The position numbers and the translations under genes were made by a program. From NCBI GenBank assembly GCA_016934435.1, contig JAFGSU010000032.1:1-11838 (forward strand): a stretch of DNA of 11,838 nt, written 5' to 3'. Positions 6,567-11,838 of the stretch are shown piece by piece (within the stretch, counting starts at the first letter, position 1; every line of letters starts with the position of its first letter). This DNA comes from Candidatus Zhuqueibacterota bacterium (GTDB lineage Bacteria; Zhuqueibacterota; Zhuqueibacteria; Residuimicrobiales; Residuimicrobiaceae). The notes under the pieces are model-generated. The model saw nothing but the letters and a program-made list of their open reading frames with translations. It did no database searches and was not told the DNA's origin.

Positions 6567-8441
6567 TTAAAAGGCCTGTCCGACGCTCAGGTGTATCTGC
6601 AGCGGTTTTTTGCCCTCACCTACGGGGGTGGCGAAATCCAGACGAATCGGGCCGATGGGGGTGCGAAATCGCAGTCCCCAGCCTCCGGCCACGCGGATTT
6701 GATCCAGACGGTGACCGTGCACGCGCGACCAGACGTTGCCGGCATCGACAAAAAATACGCCCGATATGGGGTCTAATAGAGGGTAGCGCCATTCGCAATT
6801 TGCTTCGAGCATGCTGTTGCCGCCGACGGGTTTGCCGGTCCAGTCTTTTGGGCCGACCTGGGCGTACTCCCAGCCTCGCATGGACATGGAACCGCCAGCA
6901 AAAAATCGGTCTTCAATGGGCGTGAACGGGTCATCGTAAAGCGGTTCCATGCTGCCGATTTTTAAACGCGCCGCCAGGGTCTGGCGTTCCTTCAGCTGCC
7001 AGTAGTGGCGGGCTTCGACCACGGCTTTAAAATAATGAAAATCACTCTGAAAACCCAAACCCGAAAAGGATAAATTCACCGCATAATAATTACCGGTTTC
7101 CGGATTAAAGATGGGTTTAGAATCATCGTGAGCCAGACCGATATGAACGGTTGATTTATGATACAGACTGATTTTGCTGCTATCGAGCGCCACGGCGCGA
7201 ACCGCCTCGCTGGCGCGCAGCTGGTCCTGCTCCAGCGTATAATTCAGGTAACCGTCGGTAAAGGTGGCAAATCGTTGCTGCAGGGTCATGTGCGCTCCGA
7301 GGCGATCGACGGAAAAGCCTGGTTCCTGCTGACGTAAATAGAACGGATTTATGGACAGACTGGCGCGCGGAAACGGAAAGGCAGCCTGATATAATTTGGT
7401 GTTCATGTGAAACGGTTCCAGTTTGGAGTGCTTGGCATAAAACTCGAGGCGACGGGCGCCCCCTAAAAACCGCAGGCGGCGAAGATTGAGAAAGACGCGG
7501 ATTTCGTCCTCGCGGCTGTATCCGGCCCCGACTTTTACGGTCAGTTTGCGCGCGAGCTGGGTATGAATGCGGACGGGCAAAACCGGCCGCCGGGTTGAAT
7601 CGAGCAATACCTTGACGGTCACGAACTGGAAAAATCCCAGCTGATAGATTTGCCGCTGGGTGCGCTCCAATAATTCCTGGCTGTAAAGCTGGCCGGGCTG
7701 GAATGTAACCTGTTTACGGATCAGCCGCACCGGCAGGGCGCTATCGCCCAGCACCGCGACATGGCCGAAATGGCAAACCGGCCCCACATCGATCTCAAAA
7801 GTCAAATCCACCTTGAACTGGTCCGGCGATAATTGCGGGCGGATTTTCACTTCGGTGTAGGCATAGCCCTCATTGTTGAATGCGGTGGTGATTCTCCCCA
7901 TATCGTCCTGTATCATCTGATCACGAAAACGGACGTTCGATCGGCTCTTTAAGTCGGATTTGACCTTAGCCAGGATGGCTTGCAGGATCGACAACCGTTG
8001 CGGATCGCTGCGAAAAGAAAATGATACCGAATCGATCATCACAGGAGATCCCTCGTTGATAATATAGGTAATTTGCAGGCTTTTATTCTGCTCATCTTTA
8101 TCAACAACAGGCTGTACCTCTACCTGAATAAAGCCCTCACGCTGATAGAACATGATGAGCGCGTGAACGTCGCTCTGCAGACGATTGGCGTGGAATATCT
8201 TGGGTTTTTGCCAGAATTTAATCCGGGCCAGTCCGCGCTTGGCTGTTAGTGTTAAATTTTCCGCCAGTTTGCCCGAAGAGAAAGATTGGTTGCCCGAGAA
8301 TTCGATCCGGTCAACCTCGTATCCCTCCTGAGAAAAGGCGGATGCAGATATCAGTGTGATGATAAGACAAAGAAGGAAGAAGCGGCGCGTATGATAAAGC
8401 GACCGAATGCCTGTATTTTGCTTCCGGAGAAGGAACTTCAT
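6567..8441 (-). CDS. tamA: Omp85-family outer membrane assembly protein, TamA/BamA-like
   Basis: Outer-membrane beta-barrel protein of 624 residues that should insert or translocate substrates together with the TamB-like protein encoded downstream. It begins with a signal peptide that has a long basic n-region (1-20), a hydrophobic core (21-33) and probable cleavage after SAFS (about 37). Three POTRA-like units follow at about 41-115, 135-221 and 223-296; IEFSGNQSFS (46-55) is a typical first POTRA strand. The rest is a 16-strand-type Omp85 barrel. FFAGGSMSMRGWEY (513-526) carries the conserved RG-aromatic lid-loop motif with R522. Near the end are FVDAGNVW (564-571) and TPIGPIRLDFATPVG (594-608), and the chain ends with a C-terminal phenylalanine, as the assembly signal requires. 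Three POTRAs and position next to tamB favour TamA over BamA, which usually has five. Start: only ATG upstream of the signal sequence, 35 bp after the preceding gene, with no Shine-Dalgarno. Confidence 0.9.
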   Translation of the reverse strand: MKFLLRKQNTGIRSLYHTRRFFLLCLIITLISASAFSQEGYEVDRIEFSGNQSFSSGKLAENLTLTAKRGLARIKFWQKPKIFHANRLQSDVHALIMFYQREGFIQVEVQPVVDKDEQNKSLQITYIINEGSPVMIDSVSFSFRSDPQRLSILQAILAKVKSDLKSRSNVRFRDQMIQDDMGRITTAFNNEGYAYTEVKIRPQLSPDQFKVDLTFEIDVGPVCHFGHVAVLGDSALPVRLIRKQVTFQPGQLYSQELLERTQRQIYQLGFFQFVTVKVLLDSTRRPVLPVRIHTQLARKLTVKVGAGYSREDEIRVFLNLRRLRFLGGARRLEFYAKHSKLEPFHMNTKLYQAAFPFPRASLSINPFYLRQQEPGFSVDRLGAHMTLQQRFATFTDGYLNYTLEQDQLRASEAVRAVALDSSKISLYHKSTVHIGLAHDDSKPIFNPETGNYYAVNLSFSGLGFQSDFHYFKAVVEARHYWQLKERQTLAARLKIGSMEPLYDDPFTPIEDRFFAGGSMSMRGWEYAQVGPKDWTGKPVGGNSMLEANCEWRYPLLDPISGVFFVDAGNVWSRVHGHRLDQIRVAGGWGLRFRTPIGPIRLDFATPVGEGKKPLQIHLSVGQAF

Positions 8442-8476
8442 AATTAAATTTTGTTTTCGGATTATTTGAGATCACG

Positions 8477-9811
8477 TCACTTTTTGCGATATTTTCTGCT
8501 CTTGATGAATTGCCTGATCTTAACAAAGATGATACCGTAGCGGGATGTCAGAAAATTGAACAGGGGCCATCGTGTGGCCCGGCTGCGCCCCAGGCGCATG
8601 ATGGCCGATTCCATTCGTTCGCCCCATGATTCCCGCCATGATGCAGCGGGCGCACTGCGATCATAGATGGGCGCAACTTTGCCCTCTCGGAGCAGTCTGG
8701 CCACGCGTAACGGCGCTTTCAAACCCTTTTTTTGCGTGTGCAGCTTGTGCGTTTGATAGGAACCATTCCTGGTTACATCATCCGCGATCAGATTTCCGGC
8801 GGCGATGACGTCCGTCATGACGGCCACACCTTTGTCGGTTCGCACTATCAGCTTTGAGTGGGAATTAAAAAGATAATTGCCGTACTCATCGCGCGTCCAG
8901 GCATCGCTGACGGCAATGTCGGCGAACTCGGCCGAGCCGTCGATGCAGGTCTGGCAGCGTTCTGGGCTGTACAAATAGGTCAGATAATTGATGGCGCCGT
9001 CCTTGAAATTGGAATAGTGCAGATGTTTAATTTGGCCGTTCTTCAATACCGCCCGTATCTTGCCCGGCCATTCACCGCCGCGAAACTGGAAATCTTTTAT
9101 CGCACGCTTTTGTATGCCGCGGCAACTTAGCATCTCCGCCGCGACGAACGGCTGCAGGGATGAAGCACAAAAAAGGCCCAGGATGACGTGAATTTTTCTC
9201 GCCAGCGGTTTTTCTTCCCGCATCAGCAGTCTCAGTCCGTGGATTTGACAGGGCAGCGCCACAATGGCGTATTTTCCCTTTAACGACTTGATGTGCTGCA
9301 GGATCGCGTTCACCGGAATGATGATATATTTTGATTGCTGGCTTTGCAGCAGTTCCTGGTAATTGCGTGCAATGTACACCTGCCCCTGCCATGGTTTTTG
9401 CGGATACATGCGGGTGACGATACAGCCGTCCACCTGTTCGCGTGAGAGCAAATCCCACAGCAATGCCGTTATGACGCCACCGCCGGAGCCGGCGCGGCGA
9501 ATGCGCGGATCGGCCGCATATCCCACATAGGTGCTCTGCAGATGGCCATCGAAAGAACCGGCATCGTCGGGGCGGCCAAAAACAAGCTGGTTGAGGTCGT
9601 GGAACGAAACCCGTCCGCCCGGACAGACCCGGGCGCACAGACCGCATTCGGTGCAGGCCTGCGGATTCAACACGGGATACAGCTCTTTATCCAGCGAAAT
9701 GGCATTGGTCGGGCAGGCGGCAACACAGGTGCCGCAGCGCGTACATAAAACTCTATGCGTGAAAGCTATGCTCAGTTGACTCTTGTCGATGGATGCCATT
9801 AAATCCGCCAT
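8477..9811 (-). CDS. FrhB/FdhB-family iron-sulphur flavoprotein with N-terminal 2x[4Fe-4S] ferredoxin domain
   Basis: Predicted cytoplasmic oxidoreductase of the coenzyme F420 hydrogenase/dehydrogenase beta-subunit family. Residues 23-33 (C23, C26, C29, C33) and 53-63 (C53, C56, C59, C63) are two complete CxxCxxCxxxC[P] motifs for two [4Fe-4S] clusters. The FrhB/FdhB N-terminal part starts near 93, with a glycine-rich GSGGGVITALL (108-118) and ALPCQIHGLR (185-194, C188). The C-terminal part has FQFRGGEWPGK (241-251) and RCQTCIDG (285-292, C286 and C289), followed by a DIAVSDAW block. C188, C215, C286 and C289 could bind a third cluster near the flavin. Family members reduce F420, act with formate or sulphite systems, reduce 7-hydroxymethyl chlorophyll, or sit in polysaccharide loci; the substrate here is unknown. 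M5 may be the true start: its ATG overlaps the preceding stop as TAATG, while the first ATG has AGGA directly abutting it. The basic C-terminal tail could touch the membrane. Confidence 0.88.
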   Translation of the reverse strand: MADLMASIDKSQLSIAFTHRVLCTRCGTCVAACPTNAISLDKELYPVLNPQACTECGLCARVCPGGRVSFHDLNQLVFGRPDDAGSFDGHLQSTYVGYAADPRIRRAGSGGGVITALLWDLLSREQVDGCIVTRMYPQKPWQGQVYIARNYQELLQSQQSKYIIIPVNAILQHIKSLKGKYAIVALPCQIHGLRLLMREEKPLARKIHVILGLFCASSLQPFVAAEMLSCRGIQKRAIKDFQFRGGEWPGKIRAVLKNGQIKHLHYSNFKDGAINYLTYLYSPERCQTCIDGSAEFADIAVSDAWTRDEYGNYLFNSHSKLIVRTDKGVAVMTDVIAAGNLIADDVTRNGSYQTHKLHTQKKGLKAPLRVARLLREGKVAPIYDRSAPAASWRESWGERMESAIMRLGRSRATRWPLFNFLTSRYGIIFVKIRQFIKSRKYRKK

Positions 9812-11034
9812 TCCTGTGCCGTCCTGGTCGCGCTGCGAAAAACGCGCATAAAATTGCCGCCCCAGATTTTTTCAATATCTTTATTACTATAGCCGCGCCG
9901 GAGTAGTTCCAGAGTAATATTGGGCATTTGAGAAACATCATAACAGTCGGTGACCCCCCCGCCGCCGTCAAAGTCGGTGCCGATGCCCACGTAATCGATC
10001 CCCACCAGCTTGATCACATGCTCGATGTGATCGACGATATCTTTCACCGTAGCCAGGGGACGAGGATATCGGGAATCGATTTCCATAAACTCTGTGCGAA
10101 ATTGCCGGCGTTTATCCTGATCGGTCATTTTATCCCACGGGCCATATTGGGTATACAGAGCCTTGAGCGCCTTTTCTCTTTCCGGATCGGGCGGCGGTGT
10201 TCTAAGATAGTCGCTGAAAAAACAGATTTGCAGTACACCGCCTTTTGCCGCCAGAGCCTTTATCATTTCATCGCTGAGATTACGCGGATGGTTGCACAGG
10301 GCTCGACAACAGGAGTGGCTGGCAAATACCGGCGCCCGGGAATGATCCAGTACCTGATAAAATGAAGTATCCGATATATGCGAGACGTCCACCAGCATGC
10401 CGAGGCGGTTCATTTCCGTGACCACCTGGCGGCCGAATTCGCTCAGGCCGTCGTGTTCAGGCCCTTTGCCGTCGGTGGAAGAATCGCAGATGTCGTTGTT
10501 CCGCGTGTGGCACAGCGTGATGTATCGAACGCCCCGGTCGAAAAAATAGGAAATATGTTTTAAATCATGGCCCAGGGCAAATCCGTTTTCGATACCCATA
10601 AAGGCGGACAGCAGCCCCTCTTTTTCATTTTCATAAGCTTTTTCAGGTGTTTGCGTCAATGCGATCATCCCGGGATATTTTTGGCACATTTCCTGGACTT
10701 TAAAGAGCAGTTGATTGGCCTTTTCGAAAGCGTTGCGATAATTTTCAGGATTGCAGTCTTTTTGCGCCACAAACAGGGCAAAAAATTCAGCATCCAGGTT
10801 GCCGTTCTGCATGCGCGGCAGGTCGATTTTGCCGCTGAAACGCGAGGTCGGATCGTGATATTCACCCACATCCCAACCGCCTCGCTGCATGCGCAGAGGG
10901 GTGTCGCAGTGGGTGTCGAGGGTGAAAATATCCCGGTGCAGCTCGCGGCCACGGGTGACCGCATCCTGATCGCTCCCGGGCTGTGCAAGAACAACCAGCG
11001 GTATGAGGAGGATGAGAAAAGGAAGTTTTTTCAT
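9799..11034 (-). CDS. Exported membrane dipeptidase (renal dipeptidase type, peptidase family M19)
   Basis: Predicted zinc dipeptidase of 411 residues that hydrolyses dipeptides, in this family often tolerating a C-terminal D-amino acid. MKKLPFLILLIPLVVLA is a clear signal peptide with probable cleavage after A17 and no lipobox cysteine, so a soluble periplasmic enzyme is expected. Metal ligands appear complete: H42 and D44 in DTHCDTP, E149 in GIENGF, H219 in VDVSHISD and H240 in ASHSCCRALCNHPRN. The acidic residue D354 or D356 in GIGTDFDGGG fits the catalytic aspartate position, and R251 matches the conserved arginine. Length agrees with the family. It is the first gene of an apparent operon; its stop overlaps the next gene's start. 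A link to peptidoglycan peptide turnover is inference from substrate range and envelope neighbours. No good Shine-Dalgarno is visible; GGAATCCGATCCG precedes the ATG. Confidence 0.94.
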   Translation of the reverse strand: MKKLPFLILLIPLVVLAQPGSDQDAVTRGRELHRDIFTLDTHCDTPLRMQRGGWDVGEYHDPTSRFSGKIDLPRMQNGNLDAEFFALFVAQKDCNPENYRNAFEKANQLLFKVQEMCQKYPGMIALTQTPEKAYENEKEGLLSAFMGIENGFALGHDLKHISYFFDRGVRYITLCHTRNNDICDSSTDGKGPEHDGLSEFGRQVVTEMNRLGMLVDVSHISDTSFYQVLDHSRAPVFASHSCCRALCNHPRNLSDEMIKALAAKGGVLQICFFSDYLRTPPPDPEREKALKALYTQYGPWDKMTDQDKRRQFRTEFMEIDSRYPRPLATVKDIVDHIEHVIKLVGIDYVGIGTDFDGGGGVTDCYDVSQMPNITLELLRRGYSNKDIEKIWGGNFMRVFRSATRTAQEWRI

Positions 11035-11074
11035 CGGATCGGATTCCTTAAGGATTTTTTAAGACGCGCGTTTT

Positions 11075-11114
11075 CACCGGCCGGAGCAGGCCGCTCGAGG
11101 GCCGCGGGTCGGTG
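11075..11114 (-). other. GC-rich hairpin in the leader of the dipeptidase operon
   Basis: CACCGACC and GGCCGGTG (outer arms at 11107-11114 and 11075-11082) pair over eight positions with one mismatch, and GGCC segments inside can extend the fold. It contrasts with the AT-rich flanks. No T tract follows on either strand, so it is not an obvious intrinsic terminator for miaB. If the promoter at 11158-11186 is used, it lies in the 5' untranslated leader. Confidence 0.35.
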
Positions 11115-11157
11115 TTGCGACGGATACAGGTTTCATGGTCGTCTTTAAAAACCTTTA

Positions 11158-11186
11158 ATTATAGTGATTTTAATTAAATATGCAAA
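11158..11186 (-). promoter_or_regulatory. Candidate promoter for the dipeptidase-FrhB-tamA operon
   Basis: The minus strand reads TTTG (11186-11183), 19 bases, then a perfect TATAAT (11163-11158). The spacing fits the Bacteroidota-type TTTG-19-TAnnTTTG layout, although the last four bases differ. Read as sigma-70 it is TTGCAT, 16 bp, TATAAT. It sits between the miaB stop and the dipeptidase start and would give a leader of about 115 nt. Confidence 0.45.
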
Positions 11187-11195
11187 CTATTTTTT

Positions 11196-11838
11196 CTACA
11201 CCGCTTCTCCCTTGAGCACATGCGCCGTGGCGCCGGTGATGCGGACGCGGAGCAGGTCGCCAATCCGATAGGCGCCCGGGGGCAAGATCACCAGTTTATT
11301 GCCGTCGGTGCGGCCCTGATAATCGTCCGGCGATTTTTTAGTGCCCATTCTCTCCACCAGCACGTCTTCGACGCGACCGATGGCGCTTTGATTTCTTTTT
11401 AGCGAGATCGATTTTTGCAGGGCGTTGAGATGGACGATGCGCGCGGTTTTCACCTCCGCCGGCACGTCATCCGCATATTTTTTCGCCGCTAACGTCCCCG
11501 GTCGCTCGGAATATTTAAAGATAAAAGCCGAATCGAAACGCACGCGCTCCACCACCTCAACGGTGTCGGCAAATTCTTCATCCGTCTCCGTCGGAAAACC
11601 GACGATGATGTCGGTGCTGAAGGTGATCTGCGGAATTTTTTGCCGAATCTGCTCTACCAATTGCAGGTAAGCCTCTTTGCCGTAGGTGCGGCGCATGAGG
11701 TGAAGGATGCGGTCGTTGCCAGCCTGCAGCGGCAGATGGATATGTTTGCATACTTTGGGATTTGCCGCCATCACTTCGAGCAGGCGCATGGGGAAATCCT
11801 TGGGATGCGGCGAGGTAAAGCGTACCCGCACGATCCCC
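11196..11838 (-). CDS. miaB: tRNA (N6-isopentenyladenosine-37-C2)-methylthiotransferase MiaB, 3' part only
   Basis: C-terminal half of a radical-SAM methylthiotransferase that adds the 2-methylthio group to i6A37 of tRNAs reading U-starting codons. The frame is open through the right edge, so the N-terminal UPF0004 domain and the radical-SAM CxxxCxxC motif lie outside the window. What remains, numbered from the GTG at 11831, is the later part of the SAM barrel with HIHLPLQAGNDRILHLMRR (30-48), FSTDIIVGFPTETDEEF (71-87) and RFDSAFIFKYSERPGT (98-113). A TRAM RNA-binding domain follows (about 147-211), including YQGRTDGNK (171-179). The GRT-x-x-N-K pattern and RFD-AF-F-YS-R-GT block favour MiaB over RimO or MtaB. 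It ends with TAG, followed by the 161-bp gap before the dipeptidase gene on the same strand; no terminator is obvious there. Confidence 0.9.
   Translation of the reverse strand, partial: GIVRVRFTSPHPKDFPMRLLEVMAANPKVCKHIHLPLQAGNDRILHLMRRTYGKEAYLQLVEQIRQKIPQITFSTDIIVGFPTETDEEFADTVEVVERVRFDSAFIFKYSERPGTLAAKKYADDVPAEVKTARIVHLNALQKSISLKRNQSAIGRVEDVLVERMGTKKSPDDYQGRTDGNKLVILPPGAYRIGDLLRVRITGATAHVLKGEAV

Noticed and set aside
6483..6776. Plus-strand open frame of 97 codons
   Set aside because: Most of it is antisense to the conserved C-terminal barrel strands of the tamA-like gene, and it shows no recognisable domain.
6567..8441. Assignment of the Omp85 gene as bamA
   Set aside because: I count three POTRA-like units rather than five and it neighbours a tamB-like gene, so TamA is preferred, although the families overlap in some phyla.
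9072..9647. Minus-strand open frame of 191 codons overlapping the flavoprotein gene
   Set aside because: It runs in another frame of the same strand through the conserved FrhB region and its translation is arginine/proline-rich low-quality sequence.
10567..11148. Plus-strand open frame of 193 codons opposite the dipeptidase gene
   Set aside because: It is antisense to the signal peptide and zinc-ligand region of a well-supported M19 enzyme, with no recognisable family features.

Overview
The window (11,838 bp, roughly half G+C) looks like chromosomal core DNA of a Gram-negative (diderm) bacterium. It encodes an outer-membrane Omp85 barrel protein (TamA type), a giant TamB-like inter-membrane protein, and periplasmic L,D-transpeptidases. 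Start codons mostly lack a good Shine-Dalgarno sequence, and one candidate promoter fits the Bacteroidota spacing (TTTG-19 nt-TATAAT). An intergenic repeat resembles ones I remember from Bacteroidota, Ignavibacteria and relatives. I therefore lean towards the FCB group (Bacteroidota, Ignavibacteria, Calditrichota, KSB1-like), but no marker gene settles the phylum. I see no IS element, phage gene, CRISPR array, tRNA or rRNA.

Layout. (1) About 1-2252, plus strand: a tight three-gene cluster. It holds a YkuD-domain protein with a T-x-G-C type active site (5' end probably cut by the window), a second membrane-anchored YkuD L,D-transpeptidase, and a membrane-anchored coiled-coil protein of unknown function. 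The third protein may carry a degenerate piece of the YkuD fold. (2) 2346-6164, minus strand, convergent with the first cluster: a tamB-like gene of 1,272 codons. (3) 6165-6566: a 402-bp AT-rich intergenic region with a tandem pair of 45-bp-spaced repeat units, inverted repeats and a possible tamB promoter. (4) 6567-11034, minus strand: an apparent operon, transcribed M19 dipeptidase, then a 2x[4Fe-4S] FrhB/FdhB-family flavoprotein (TAATG stop/start overlap), then a tamA/bamA-like Omp85 protein (35-bp gap). A candidate promoter and a GC-rich leader hairpin lie upstream at 11035-11195. (5) 11196-11838, minus strand: the 3' part of miaB, running off the right edge.

How the genes fit together. 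Most of the window concerns the cell envelope. The left cluster remodels peptidoglycan cross-links or protein-peptidoglycan links. TamA and TamB form the outer-membrane end and the periplasm-spanning end of a translocation/assembly or lipid-transfer module. The exported dipeptidase could process small peptides, including those with C-terminal D-residues, from wall turnover. The iron-sulphur flavoprotein and MiaB are cytoplasmic and have no obvious envelope role. The best candidates for something undescribed are the L,D-transpeptidase trio with its possibly catalytically dead third member, and the tandem repeat element between tamA and tamB.
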